A stretch of DNA of 64,000 bases from Gnetum montanum (Eukaryota > Streptophyta > Gnetopsida > Gnetales > Gnetaceae). Of this stretch, positions 1 through 12,000 are shown in pieces. Made by a program: the position numbers and the translations under genes. Where the stretch lies: NCBI GenBank assembly GCA_015680685.1, contig MNCI01000987.1, positions 8,915 to 72,914 of the forward strand. Reading direction: 5' to 3'. The notes under the pieces were generated by a model. That model was not told where the DNA came from. It saw only the letters and a program-made list of their open reading frames with translations, and ran no database searches. Within the stretch, counting starts at the first letter, position 1. The number at the start of each line of letters is the position of its first letter.

Positions 1-95
1 ATTAAAAGAATTGAATTTTCCCTGGTCCCGCTGACGTTATTGGTCCATGACTGCTGATGATATCCACTATTGGGTAGGAAGGCTGCAATCGCCAC

Positions 96-127
96 AAGAG
101 AGGGAGAGAGAGAAAAAGAGAGAGAGA
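96..127. repeat. GA-rich purine tract
   Basis: An uninterrupted run of A and G, mostly GA dinucleotides. It is a simple repeat in the flanking DNA left of element A. The short reading frame across it is low-complexity and is not taken as a gene. Confidence 0.85.
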
Positions 128-519
128 CTACCTACTATAATCCACATAGGGTAGCAACTGCAATTCTCAAAGCCTACTGTCGTTTACCATCTTTATGCAC
201 TGTCGTAGAGAGGAAGATCGTCCACCCACGTCTACACCGCCGTGACAAGCTCCTGCCATCACTGAGACGACCTTCTACCTTGGACCCTCCTCAAAGATCA
301 ACTAGAAGCATGTAAAAAAAAAAGAAAATAAAAGAAGGAAACAATTGCTTAGTGGAGAGGAAGCTGCCCCTTCAAACTAATAGCCAGAGCCTGCTTTTGG
401 GACCTGTCCCTCCTCCTCTAGCCCCCTTCTAGACTCCATTTTATAGCTACTGTGACCATCCATAATGATGGCTATGTTCTCTAATTTAAGTGCCCACTAT
501 GTCCATAACTTCCGAAGCA

Positions 520-640
520 TCTACCATTAATAACCATAACCACCACCATTAATAATTGTAATCGTCATCATTAATAATTGGTTCCACTACCATTAATAAT
601 TGTAACCGCCACGATTATTAATGATTGTAACTTAATAGTT
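520..640. repeat. Degenerate minisatellite (ATTAATAA units)
   Basis: About five imperfect units of roughly 25 bp share the core ATTAATAATTGTAA, separated by CCAC/CGCC-type spacers. The rest of 128-776 is AT-rich and shows no gene; it is the left target-site flank of element A. Confidence 0.6.
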
Positions 641-776
641 TAAATGCCCACTACTTGCATGATTTTTATTATGGTGATTAAGAGAGAGAGATAGAGACAT
701 TGATAATCATGGCCCCATGAGAGCATGGGAGTGTTGACATCAACACACATAAGATTTTGGTACTTAATTACTTATC

Positions 777-781
777 AATGG
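777..781. repeat. Target-site duplication of element A (left)
   Basis: AATGG directly precedes the left LTR and is repeated exactly at 30011-30015 after the right LTR. This is the 5-bp duplication expected from a Ty3/gypsy integrase and fixes the outer limits of element A. Confidence 0.85.
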
Positions 782-1600
782 TGATGAGTGGCAAGGTATC
801 CCTACACTCAACCATACGAATATGAGCATACATGCATGATCCAGTCAAATTCCAAGGATTAAGTGCTTATGCGCCTTTACAGAACCTGGGTGGGTTAGTC
901 GATCATTATTTTCCCAAGCTTACTCGTATAGTGCAATTGTATGGTTAGGTAAACTTTAGGTATATGACTTTTATATATTTTTATGCTTTATGTCCTAGTG
1001 CTACAAAGGGAGAAGTGAGCTAATTAAGTAACCAATTTAATTTAACTAATCAACTATGCTCTAACTAGTCCTAACACCAGCATTCGTTTCCACTTGCTGT
1101 CCACATCTTGAACTTGTGCAACACTACTGGGATTACCAAACGCTAATTGCTACTAGGTTACCAAGTGTTCTATGCATGTTCGAAGTGGTCGTACTGAGTG
1201 TGCTTACTTGGGGGAGTTAACAAGGAAAGAGAGAGAACATTGATTAACTAAGTAAAGCATTCAATAACTGTAAATAACATTAAATAAGTGATTTTGAATA
1301 TTGCAAGGTTTATCACAAAGTTCATCTTTATTTTTGGCCACAAGATGTGCTTAGGTACACAATGATTAAATAACTATCCGTTCACTTTATGACTCCTATT
1401 GCAAGCACTCAGAAATAATTCTAACTCTGAGAAGGAAAAAAAGAAAGAGTTTGGGTAAGAGACTAAGACTAATTAACTAAATATTGCCAAACCAAGTGTG
1501 CCCACCTCTTATTTATAGGTGACAAGATAGGACCCAATATTAGATGTCTGATATTACTTGGAAGGCTCTGATATCGCATACCCGATATCACAGCTCATCA
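782..1600 (-). repeat. Element A 3' LTR (left copy)
   Basis: This segment begins TGATGAG and ends CTCATCA, and it aligns over its whole length with 29166-30010, including the block around AACCATACGAATATGAGCAT. A TATA-like TATAAATA lies on the minus strand at 1510-1517. Compared with the right copy it has many substitutions and lacks about 30 bp of the GATATC-rich upstream block, so the insertion is not recent. Confidence 0.88.
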
Positions 1601-1615
1601 TACTCCCATGACTAA
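1601..1615 (-). promoter_or_regulatory. Terminal polypurine tract of element A
   Basis: On the minus strand the sequence just before the 3' LTR reads AGTCATGGGAGTA. This is the position expected for the plus-strand primer of reverse transcription. Element E has a close match (AGTCATGGGGGGA) at 63763-63775. Confidence 0.55.
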
Positions 1616-3470
1616 ATAAAAACTCATCCTCGAGTTCCTTACAAAACATTGGAAAGGTATGAGATTATTGATTGAATAAGAACTAACAACGATAGGGAAT
1701 AACAGATTCAAAGTGCCTGGTGAACGGATTGACAAACATATTATAACATTGGTGTTCACACCCTTTATGGTGAACACTATACATAGATGACATCCAGACC
1801 CTCATCCAACAACTTGAAGAGAAAGAGAGAGCAAAAAGAAAATGAGGCGCGTTGCTTCCAATGTCAGAAATGTGCACTCCGTTGTTCATCCATAGCCACA
1901 TGACCAAAATTATTCCTTGCATAAATGCTCCAGCTCCAGTCCATCCTGAGTGCTTCCTCCTATCCTAGTCTATTGTTCATGTAATCGCCATCTATACACA
2001 CAACATAGTCACAAATTAGCAAGGATAGATAATCCATAATGCAATTGATACCTTGCCTCAATATCAGTGCATTAGTTGGGTTATGGGTATGGAAAATACT
2101 GGGTTATAGGTTTATAACTGATAACAACCCAAGGTGTAGGGGTGAGATAGGTGATCGAATGGACAAATTTGTGATAGGGCCCCCATGACTAAGAGCGAAC
2201 CTCCAGTAGCAATAGGGTGGAAAAACTAAAGGAACAATGAAGATGAGGTAAATAACAATGGTGAAGACAATAAGATGGATGTCATGGATAGGGATGAAAC
2301 AAGAAATGGTTGATTGCAAAGAACATTTAAGGAAAAGAACTTAACAATTGCACCCCAAAAAAATGCTAGTGGGTCCTCCCCAAAGCAGACTCATGCCTTT
2401 CATGCCCTAACAGACCTAAACACCAAAGAGTTCGTAGGCTCTTGGAATGAAATATGGAAACAAAGGTTAAGAACTTACCCACAAGAGTTTACCGAAGACT
2501 AACAATGCATCAACCAAGATGTAGACTATTCATAAAACTAGCAATGAGGTGGAATATGGAAAGAAATATGGAAAGGGAGGAGGAAATGGAATGGAATCCC
2601 AAGAGCAAAGTTGTGTAAAGTCCCTTTTGTATTATGTGGTTAAGGTGACCAAATAAAATTCATCCCAAGTCTGGACTCACCAACCACATCCAGTGACCTC
2701 GCATCAACACATTTGACCAACCCATCCTCATGAAGCAACAAGAATGCATCCATCAAGTCACCACCATTCCAAGGAGAGAAAGATAGGAAAGTAGGAAGCC
2801 AAAAAGGGCTTTGGGTAGAGAGAACTTTTAGGCATGGGTAACATGTCTTTCTAATGCCATAACTAGTGTTTGTAGCCCATGTTTTTTTATTATGTCTAAG
2901 GGGTATGCTTTGAATTCTCACTAGTTTTTTTTTTTTTTGCATGAGACCCACACCATGCAACGACTTATTTAGATTCATTCAACTTCTTAATATTTATTCA
3001 ATAGCAGAATGGCAGAAAACCCATGAAAAGCATCCAAGTACCCAAGAGAATAGCCAGCACAAATGCATCAAATCCCCTTGAGGTCATACCCTTTTCAACC
3101 ATTGAATCCTTCCTTGGTTTGAAGAATACCAAGTCACCAATTCATTACTAAGTTTATTTAGAAAAAGGGACAATACAATTCGAAAGCCAAAGGAAACCAT
3201 AGCATTGAATGGATGAATGAACGATGTGGACTCATTGCCTATTTTATCAAAAGAACCATATCTTAGTATCAATATTGAAAATCAAAGGTAAAAACCGAAC
3301 ATTAGAAATCAAAATTATTATAGTCCAACCCACCATTATGAGCACTTATTATATGACAAATTAAAGTAAATCAAACAAAGAAATATTAAGAATGTGAACA
3401 ATGGTGTAAAATAAAAATAAGTAAAACAAAAATACAAAAAGAGTTGAGGGCTTAGAATGGTTAGCATTGA
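1616..3470 (-). other. 3' non-coding region of element A
   Basis: About 1.9 kb lies between the integrase-proximal internal PPT and the terminal PPT. No envelope-like protein can be recognised; only short frames are present. Part of it (about 2640-3000, minus strand) matches the same region of element E at about 52740-53170: both carry GCATGGTGTGG, AATTCAAAGCA, and an ACACTAGTTATGG block in the same order. The match shows the region is an inherited part of this family. Confidence 0.6.
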
Positions 3471-3473
3471 TGG

Positions 3474-3490
3474 CCATCTCCCCCATGACT
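3474..3490 (-). promoter_or_regulatory. Internal polypurine tract of element A
   Basis: The minus strand reads AGTCATGGGGGAGATGG directly after the integrase region. A second PPT-like run immediately downstream of pol is typical of Athila-type elements. The same run occurs in element E at 52143-52156. Confidence 0.5.
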
Positions 3491-3599
3491 GAGTTGGAAG
3501 GAGGATATCCGAAATAGTGAGTAGGGTTGTCCACCAATAGAGGTAGTATGGATACTGGCTGTTCTAGGCTCATGGAAAGATTTGGTTTGTTAGATGTTG

Positions 3600-4760
3600 A
3601 CCAAAAATATCTTATCTGGGCTCTCAGGTTTGTAAATCATCATGGCTCCTGAAGGAAAAGTTGCATGAATAATATAAGGTCCTTCCCATAGTGTTTAAAA
3701 TTTAGTGCATTGTGGCACGTGTGCGGGGTTCCAACAAAGAACCTTATCTCCTAGTTGGTACTTAACTTTTCTAATTTTCAAGTCATGACATCATTTATTA
3801 AAAGCCTTATGCAATTCATTAAATGACAGGGTGACTAATCGGTTCTCATCTAGCAAGTTAAGGTTCATTAACCATTCTTTTTATGTTAGATTAAGGTCAA
3901 GGTTGAGATCACACGTTGTAGATAGTATACAAAGTTCTGCTTGAATAGGAAGCATTGGGAGTTTTCCATACACTAACTTGTATGGAGAGTAGCCTATAGG
4001 AAGTTTCCATGTAGAGTAATATGCCCAAAGAGCATAGTTCAATTTGGTGCTCTAGTCTCACATATATTTGCTAATCTTGCATGGTTCTTGTCAATATTTT
4101 TGTAATCTTCCTATTGGTTACTTTGGCTTAATCATTCACTTGAGGGTGGTATGGTGTAGTCAGTTTGTGTTCAACTCCTAAGCGTTGCATAAATTTTTGA
4201 AAAGTTGCACCTGTAAAATGTGTGCCATTTTCAGCAATAAGTGCACAAGGCACACCAAACCTATTAATGATTTATTGTTGAACAAATCGTGTAGCAGTAG
4301 ATGATGTACAATCCATAACAATGGCTGCTTCTGCCCACTTTGTGAAATAGTCAATAGCAACAACAATGTAGGCGTTTCCATTGGACATTGGTGTAATAGG
4401 CCCCATAAAATCAATTCTCCATATGTCTAAGGGTTCTAAAGGTTGAATCCATTGTTGTGAACCCTCCATCCTAGCAGTCAATCCCCTATCATGTTGGCAG
4501 TGCTCACAAGATTGGATGAAATGATGAGCATCCTAAAATAATGTAGGCCAATAATATCTTGTAAGCAAGATTTTAATGGTTGTTCATCTCCCAGCATAAT
4601 GACCCCCACAAGGGTTTTCATGTGCATCTTGGAGAACTCTTAATTAATCTACATCGAGAACACACCATCGAACCAAGTCATTAGGACATACCTTATAAAG
4701 GTGTCCATTGATTTCCATGAAATATTTTGCTCAGAGAAGAAATTATTGTTTCTTTTTAGT
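3600..4760 (-). pseudogene. Element A integrase (Ty3/gypsy), broken
   Basis: Integrase inserts the cDNA copy into the host chromosome. Reading leftwards, the zinc-binding domain ends near 4480 with a CEHCQ-type pair. The catalytic core follows: the first acidic residue in DFMGP (near 4400) and DYFTKWAEA (near 4350). The second site, usually SDNGT in these elements, reads AENGT, so the aspartate is replaced by glutamate. A C-terminal part with the LGDKVL and LWEGPY motifs ends near 3620. Several frame changes and stops break the reading, so it is a remnant. The RNase H frame leads directly into it. Confidence 0.82.
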
Positions 4761-4799
4761 GTCTAACTCTTGTGGTGGTTGTTGTGTAAGGAGATAGGT

Positions 4800-5380
4800 A
4801 AGAATGCTACTATATCAATTTTTTTCCATGGTTAATTGATTATTTACTACACTTGCAAAGAGGTAATCATCAGAAAAGCAATCAGAAAGTGGATATTCAT
4901 CCTCTTTGTTGTCCCATCTTAACCGAGATAAATGATCAGCAACAACATTCTGGGTGCCTTTATGATCTATCATTGTAATATTGAACTCTTGTAAGATTAT
5001 GAGCCATTGTATGATGCGAGGGGTCATCGTTGGTTTATTCAGCAAGAACAGAATTGCACTATGGTCTATGTGTACAAATACCTTATAGCTCAATACATAG
5101 TGCCTAAACTTATCTAGTGCAAACACCACAACCATTAATTCCTTTTCCATTGTGATGTAGTTGAGTTATGCACCAGCAATACTCCTACTTGCATAGTGGA
5201 TGTAATAAGGACATTTTTGATCTTCTAACTATGTAAGTACAACTCCTAAAGCATAGTTGGATATGTTAGTCATGATGTGGAATGGTCTAGACTCATAAGG
5301 AGCTTGTAGAATAGGTGTTTCTACAAGCTTCTGTTTCAAAGTTTGAAAAGCTAACTCACATTCTCTGGTCCATTCAAAAG
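4800..5380 (-). pseudogene. Element A RNase H domain
   Basis: RNase H removes the RNA strand of the RNA/DNA hybrid during reverse transcription. The recognisable core includes EKELMVVVFALDKFRHY, the HIDHSA motif and VVADHLSRLRW. An open stretch covers 4815-5150; the upstream part towards 5380 holds the NYALG motif and stops. It continues from the RT but in a different frame, so a frameshift lies between about 6157 and 5150. Confidence 0.85.
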
Positions 5381-6460
5381 GAACATCCTTTTTCATTAGT
5401 TCAACTAATGGTTTTTGAACCCTTGAAAAGTTCTCTATGAATCTTCTATAATAGCCAATGTGTCTAAGGAATGATCAGATGTCTTTTACAGTTTCAGGTT
5501 GGTGCATGATTCCTTGGATGACTTTGATCTTTTTGGGGTCTACCTCTATCCTTGTTTGTGAAATTGTGTGCCCTAATACTACACCTTCTTGAACCATTAA
5601 ATGGCTTTTTTGCTAATTGAACCTTAAGTTGGTTTCAACACATCATTTTAGTACTTGCTCTAATCGGTCCAATGCTTGATCAAAGTTCGCTCCGTAGGTG
5701 GAGAAATCATCCATGAAGGCTTCTATACCATTCCCTATTTGCTGCTGAAAGATACTTAGAACCAAACATTGAAATGTTGTAGGGGCATTGCACAAGCCAA
5801 ACAACATCTGTTTGTATGCAAATGTCCCCTAAGGATTTGTGAATGTGGTCTTGGCTTGGTCTTCTGGTGCTATTTGGATTTGGTTGTATCTACTATACCC
5901 ATCCAAGAAACTATAGTAGTGATGCCTTGTAATGGTGTCTAAGACCTAGTCGAAGAATGGCAATGGAAAGTTGTCTTTGAATGTTGCCATGTTCAGTAGC
6001 CTAAAGTCTATACACACCCTCCATGTACTCCCCTTTGGGAACAATGACTAAGGGACTAACCCATTCACTATCAAAAATGGGGTAGATGAACCTAGCTTTT
6101 AAAAGTTGTTCAATTTCTTCTTTAACCACTTGCTTTAGCTTTGGGTTCAATCACCTCTACGGTTGTTGTCGAGGCTTCATGGAGGGATCAGTGTAAATCC
6201 TATGTTTGCATATCCTAGGGTCTATTCTAGTTAATTCAGGATATGACCAAGTGAATGCTTTCAACCATTTGTTCACCATTTTCAGCAGTCTCTCTTTTTG
6301 TCGAGGATGGAGCCTAGCATTAATAATTACCAATTTTCCATTTTTGAGAAATGTGTACTCCATACCGATGGGCAAAAATTTTAACTCTAGGGACTCTTGC
6401 TTAAAGTTGTCAAGGATTTCCAACTTCCCCTAGTTGATATTTTCAATGTCAAGAGTTGGA
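5380..6460 (-). pseudogene. Element A reverse transcriptase
   Basis: A typical Ty3/gypsy RT is readable in order: the N-terminal segment with FTWSYPELTRIDP and the TDPSMKPRQQP block (6423-6157), FLDGYS, the catalytic FMDD in EAFMDDFSTYG (near 5700), HLMVQEGVVLGH and the primer-grip/thumb region RRFIENFSRV. The FMDD box is intact, but scattered stops occur, including TAG where a tryptophan codon (TGG) is expected. The RT is most similar to those of elements C and E in this window. Confidence 0.88.
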
Positions 6461-6675
6461 AGTTGGCGATGGACTTGCTCTAATGTGTCTATGCTATCGA
6501 TGTAAGCGCAAGTCAAACCCTCAGTTGGTTCCATGCATATAGTTGAGTTGCTCTCTTGGCCAACTATCAACCAGTAGATGTCTTCCTATCTTGTGGATGC
6601 TACATACAGACATTTTTGTATGTTAGTTACTTGTGCACACTGGTTGTATGCAAGCAATATTAAACATTGTACAAA

Positions 6676-7506
6676 CTAGGACTTCTGCACACAACTACAC
6701 CCTATGTCACTATATGCTATGCATGAAACTTTCTTCTTCTTAATCTTTCCAAATGTATTTTCCTTTGATATTTCTAAGGAAAGATCTTGTATTCCTAGGC
6801 ATGCATCAATTCTGCTTAGCCATGCTCTTCCCATTATGATAGGGAAGTCTCCCTTATAGTTGTTGACTTGAATCACTAGGAAGTTAGCTGGATACGACCA
6901 TCCAAAAATAGTGGTAACAATGTCCTCCACTAGTCCTAATGGAATAGTGATGGACTGGTTGGCCAGCTCGAAACAAATGTTACTCTTTTTAAGTGGAGTT
7001 AGGTTCCAGGCTTTATACATTTCTTAAGAGATTAAGTTGATACTAGAACCTAAATCTAAAAGAGCTTTGCATAGGTCATTCCCAGTGATTTGTAAATATA
7101 TAAGAGGACTCCCAGGATCAGAGAATATCCTAGGAAGATGTCCAACCTTAATCCAATTGGTAATGGCATGTATCAACATGACCATGTGCATTGAATGTGG
7201 CCTTTCGTTTGAAGGGAGTTCTAAAGTTTTGAATGATGGTGAGGCATTTGGACAATTAGCTGCTTGTGATTGTAAGGGCTTGGTTGGACTATTGGTTCTA
7301 AAGAAAGGTATCTTCTTTATGCAATTGTTTGAACCAATAGAAGGGTGAGAATTAATAGCCCTTGTAGCGTTACGTTGCTGTGGCTGGGTAGGGAGCTCAC
7401 CCTGCATGACTAGAGTAGGTGGTAATGGAGTTAAGGGTGGAATAGATGTAGTTGGATGAGAAGGATAGTATGTTTGTGGAACATCTCTCCTAGGAGAAGG
7501 AGTTCT
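6676..7506 (-). pseudogene. Element A protease (retropepsin) and upstream linker
   Basis: The aspartic protease processes the Gag-Pol polyprotein. The region reads NWIKVGHLPR, SPLIYLQITGND, then the active-site segment ALLDLGSSINLIS, where the usual DSG is DLG. The downstream half contains ITIPLGLVEDI and PIIMGRAWLSRIDACLG. A stop separates the two halves near 7023. The linker upstream is Pro/Thr-rich and is cut at 7507 by element B's target duplication. The same region in element E keeps DSG. Confidence 0.85.
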
Positions 7507-7511
7507 ATAAT
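7507..7511. repeat. Target-site duplication of element B (left)
   Basis: ATAAT precedes element B and ATAGT (26858-26862) follows it, matching at four of five bases. The position lies in element A's gag-protease linker, showing that B inserted into A. Confidence 0.6.
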
Positions 7512-9386
7512 TGTGTTGTCCGAAATTGTCGGCGTAAGGCTGGAGGGAAAAAAACGAACTCCAAAATATCTCCGGAGAGACACAGACGACCTTGCCTTCG
7601 TGCGAGGGCAAGCTAGAAAAACAAAGGCAGAGTGCCTTGGATGGTCTGTGCGTAGATCAACCAAGAACTTCCCTGAGTGTACACTACGTCTAGCGCTGGG
7701 GTTATCGTAAATGATGTAAACGGAATGCAAACGGAATGCAAACAACGACACAAAATGCAAATAGAGCGCAAAGCATAAATAGAGATTGAATTATAAAGGA
7801 AGTGTAAACAGAGCTATATGATAAACAAAACATCAACAGATTAAACAATATGAATGGAAGGAAATAATGAAACTATATTGTATTAATTGACAAAATGTGC
7901 ACTAGTCAAAACGTAGTTGCATGTCTAGATTGTAAGTCATACATTAAGGTCCAATGTGAGATGTTTGTAGGCACTGGGGATCATGTGCGTCTGGGCTCAG
8001 GATTACTAGTTTTCTTGCTTCAAAATTACCAACCTCGCTTATGTTAATGAATAGGGTATTTATACATTTTTCTAGGCTCGGAAGTAGGATTTGTGAATGA
8101 GATCAATGGCTATGAGACAAGAGAAAAACATATCATGTGACAGGTGTACATGGGTAGACTACGTTCTGGACCAGATGCACTGTATCTTACAATCACCAGC
8201 TAGCTTACATCCATGGAAGTAGCATAAGATCTTGACAAGCTCACAGATGGTGAGGCTTACAATGAAAATTTACAATGGATTCCAAGAGGGATTGACGCTG
8301 GCTCGCTTGAAAATTCATGATCCTTTGAATCAGCTGCTGTAGGATGTCGATTTGAATGCTTTGGTGGTTGTTTGAGGCATATCTGCTTCACTAGGGCTCC
8401 CAGCATCAGTTAATTTGGTTCTGGTGTGTCCTCAGCATGTGTCGGAAGTGCTTTTTCATGGTTGTGACCAATGCTCACGCTGGGCTCACGCCGCCAGTGT
8501 GACCTCAGCGTGACCAACTAGAAGTGACACATTTTGAGCTGAATCTTGACCTCTGATGCTTATTCTTTGAGGTGCAACTGCTACCTACTCTCCAGGGTGG
8601 CTTGGATGTTGAATTTGAATCTATTTTTACATCGATTTGAGCCACTTTTGACAGGTCACGCTAGGCTCATGCTATCAGCATGACCTCAGCGTGACTCCAG
8701 CGTGACCTCAGTGTGACCTAGCCAAAATGCCATGTTTCATGCCCAAATTTTGATTTTCTGGAGCCTGTGAACAAGTAGAACTATTGCATGTCCTTGGGGG
8801 TTGAGTTGATGCTAAAAATTATGCTTGAGACTGCTTGATTTGACCTATTTTGTTTGGTCACACTGGGCTCACACTGTCAGCGTGACCCCAACATGACCCC
8901 AGCATGACTTGGGCATGAGTAAAAAAATCATATGATTTTGAGCTTAATTTTTGAGGTTTTGGAGGTCGGGAGCTGCAATGAACATTATTGAAGCTCAAGG
9001 GGAGTCCGCGTGCTTGAATTCAGATTGTTTGAACTTGGTTTCAGGGCTCTGAAAGTTGGTCAAGCTATATTCACCTTGTACTCACATTGGGCAGTGTGAC
9101 CTCAGCGTGAATGGCAAGATTCATGCGATTTTGACTTGAAATCTTGGGTTCTGGGTGCTGAAGCTTGTAGTGATCATCAGTGGGCCCCAAAGGAGGCCTT
9201 GCCCATTTAAATTAGGATCATTTTGACCTGATTTTGAAATTATCAGGGTTGGTTATGTGAGGGTAGTTAGCTTGAGAGTATAAGCATGAGTTTCATGCCT
9301 TAGTCAAGTTTTATTCTTGCCAAAACTGAGGAAGCTCCAAATTGTTCTTGCTTCAAAGTGTTGAGCTAAAATTTTGTGGTGTTTCA
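7512..9386 (-). repeat. Element B 3' LTR (left copy)
   Basis: This 1.87-kb copy begins TGTGTTGTCCGAAATT and ends GGTGTTTCA, matching 25013-26857 throughout. A TATAAATA lies on the minus strand at 8057-8064. The stretch from about 8450 to 9120 is built from four to five diverged units of roughly 200 bp, each with a block of GTGACCTCAGCGTGACC-type sequence. Reading frames inside it are by-products of the repeat. Confidence 0.88.
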
Positions 9387-9400
9387 TTGGCCCCTCTTTG
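9387..9400 (-). promoter_or_regulatory. Terminal polypurine tract of element B
   Basis: The minus strand reads AAAGAGGGGCCAA directly before the 3' LTR start TGAAACACC. This is the expected position for the second-strand primer. Confidence 0.6.
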
Positions 9401-10560
9401 TTGATTTCTAGAGGAATCCACCTAAGAGACATCGACAAAGAAGTGCAAAACACCATGAACAACCAAGTACCAACATTAACCGTCAGCCCTTGGCCGGATG
9501 TCATTGCACCATGTTCAAAAGTACATTGGGTTGAGGGAAAGTGGTTCAAGATGCATAGGATTGTAATTGGGAGAAGTTAGGAATTGATCAAAGGGGATAG
9601 TTGTTGTTGGAATTGTGGGAGAAGTATGCTCTCACGTGAATGAGCTAGTTTTCAGTCCTTGTCAACAGCCAATGTATAGCAGACTTGGAACCAAGGCATA
9701 GGAGGAGCGTTCTTTAGAGAAACGGGACCCTTGTGTCGCATTCAAGGAAGTCCGTTGTAAATAGCCAAAGCCACGCGATGATGCACAACATGATCTTTTG
9801 GGACACGAGTGTTTTTCCAAGACAATTTCCTTCTTGCCTAGGGCTTGTATGAGAAGAGCCAATGGTCTTTATTCTATGATGTCAACAGGGTCATGAAGAT
9901 ATTTTCTGTGCATTTTTCCTTTTGACCTTTTTCTTTTTTTTTGTTTCTTCTTTTCTTTTACTTTTTCTTTGTTTTTTCTTTCTTTTTCTTTTTGGTCTTT
10001 TTGAAAGAGCCTATTTTTTGTGCCTTACTCATGTTCGAGCACTTGCATTCTGTGTCATGCACCATGTACTATGTTTTGTGTTGCAACTGCTTAGAGGATT
10101 GCAATGTGCAACAACATAGCAAGAGCTTTGGGGGAGTGGAATGTATCTAGGGAATATAATTAAATAGGATAATTGGGACATGATGGAGAAATAGGGGATG
10201 TATCAAGAGTTGGGAATGTACTTGTGAACGGATTGATTAACCTAGTTATGTGCGTTAGGAAGAATGTGATACCCTGTTATCATGATGAAGTGCATCTGTG
10301 TATGAACGCCTCAAGTGTATCATCCTGCAAACACAACTCCAAGAGGATAGGAAAACCCACAAATGATTTAGTTAGGTAAACACTTTAAGCTTGAATGTAG
10401 CCAATGGAACGGAGCCATCATGTGGAGTTTCAAAGCACACAAAATCTTGAACAACATCAGTTTCATCAAGGTCAATGTGATAGGTCATGCAACAAGTTTT
10501 TTGGTGAGCACATACAATCGATCGTAGCAACATGCCTTTTCAAATAATGTCAGGTTGTTG
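9401..10560 (-). other. 3' untranslated region of element B
   Basis: No protein domain is recognisable here. A pyrimidine-rich tract occupies 9915-10010 on the plus strand, so the element's sense strand is purine-rich there and could be an internal PPT. Open frames rich in Phe on the plus strand are a consequence of this tract. Confidence 0.5.
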
Positions 10561-10880
10561 ATGGAGTCACCAGTTTATAGTCTTAGCGAACTGTTTGTGG
10601 ATTAGTTTCATGTCATAATCCTTTGGACGTTGCTTGTTTATCATTGTAGTGGATGGTGCATTACTAGTTTATAGTCGTGGCAAACGATGAAGAGGTAGGC
10701 TAGTTTATAGTCTTAGTGGACTTTGGTGAATGAGCATGGCAGTTTAATGTCATACCAGATAGAGTTCTGTGGTGTCAGTTTATTGTCATGATGCTAGGAC
10801 GTTCTGTGGTGCTAGTTTTAAGTCATAGCTCTAGGACTATTTTGTGGTATCATTTTTAGGTCATGATGCCAGGACCAAAA
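10560..10880 (+). repeat. Cluster of AGTTTAnnGTCAT motifs, integrase side
   Basis: About eight copies of a short motif (AGTTTATAGTC, AGTTTAATGTCAT, AGTTTATTGTCAT, AGTTTTAAGTCAT) occur every 30-70 bp, all in plus orientation. The cluster starts directly after the end of integrase. Smaller clusters lie at 14590-14650 and 20655-20835. Confidence 0.65.
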
Positions 10881-10884
10881 CGTA

Positions 10885-12000
10885 CCTTGAGCTCACCAGA
10901 CGTGGAATGGTTTCAGGTACATATGATTCATAGTATTGGTGAACTCGTTTCCTTCCATGTCGACGAGTTTGAATGCCCCATTATCGTATGCTTTGGTGAC
11001 CAAGTAAGGCCCTTCCTAGCTAGCTGAGAATTTTTTCGAGTGGTCATGGAACACCTTGAGAACTAGGTCACCTTCCTTGTTCGGATGCTTATGTGAATCG
11101 TGTCAATGACATCGCCGGTGTTGTCTTTGGTACCATTCGATTTGATCAAGTGCTTGCGCCCTTTCTTCCTCCATCGAGTCAAGATCAACAATGCGTAGCT
11201 CATTGTTTTGACCTTCATCGAGGAGGCTAGAGAGTGTTATCCACAATGAGGGAACCTGTAACTCCAAAGGTAACATAGCTTTAGATTCGTATACAAGGCT
11301 ATATGATGTCTTACTTGTGGATGTTCGATGCGTTGTTCGGTATGCCCATAATGCATAGATTAACTGCTCATGCCATCATCTCTTGCTTTGATTCAACATC
11401 TTTTTGAGCACCATGATGATCATTTTATTCATAGACTCTACTTGGCCATTGCTCTGTGGGTAGTATGGTGATGAAAATGATTATTTAATACCTAGGCTTT
11501 CACAGAAGCTTTTAGTATCCATACTGCTAAATTGTGGTCCATTATCGATAACTATGGTCATCGGGATACCAAAGCAAGTCACGATGTTTTCTAATATGAA
11601 ATTGTTGACATGTTTAGACGTGGTTTTCCTAAGAGGAACAGCTTCCACCCATTTTGTAAAATATTCGATTGCCATGATGATAAAGCTATGTCCTTTTGAA
11701 GATGGTGGTGTTATCAGTCTAATGATGTCTAATCTCCATCTTTGGAATGGCCATGTGATTTGTGCAGTATGCAACTCATTAGGTGACACATGTATTAGGT
11801 TACCATGCTTTTGGCAAGTGTTACATTTTCTGACCCTAGAGAAACAATCGTACTCCATGTGTGACCAGTAGTAGCCCAAATGTCTAATTTTCATTGTCAT
11901 TGCTTTGGGTGCTATATGCCCTCTGCAAAGTCCTTTGTAAACCTGTTCCACGATTGTTTGACCATTGATGCTATCAACGCATACTTAAAAAATGCCTTCA
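10885..12000 (-). pseudogene. Element B integrase
   Basis: The zinc-binding domain is visible as HLGYYWSHM followed by CNTCQKHG (near 11830). The catalytic core has its first aspartate in WRLDIIR, then EYFTKWVEAVPL, the second aspartate in IDNGPQF (near 11540) and the third acidic residue in NGQVESMNK (near 11410), so all three catalytic positions survive. The C-terminal part runs through ALWAYRTTHRTST, LVLKVFHDH and WEGPYLVTKAYDNG to MYLKPFHVW near 10890. A stop sits just after the second motif near 11480. It is in the same frame as the upstream RT and RNase H. Confidence 0.88.

Noticed and set aside
70-315. 81-codon frame at the left end
   Set aside because: It runs through a GA simple repeat and has no recognisable domain.
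1683-2319. Envelope-like gene in the 3' region of element A
   Set aside because: Only short frames without signal peptide, coiled coil or agreement with element E are present; an envelope call cannot be supported.
7456-7760. Small genes at 7431-7760 on both strands
   Set aside because: They cross the border of element B's LTR and are partly repeated in the other LTR at 25003-25254.
9922-10150. Hydrophobic membrane protein on the plus strand
   Set aside because: The Phe/Leu-rich reading comes from a T-rich tract in the 3' region of element B; no initiation context or homology is visible.
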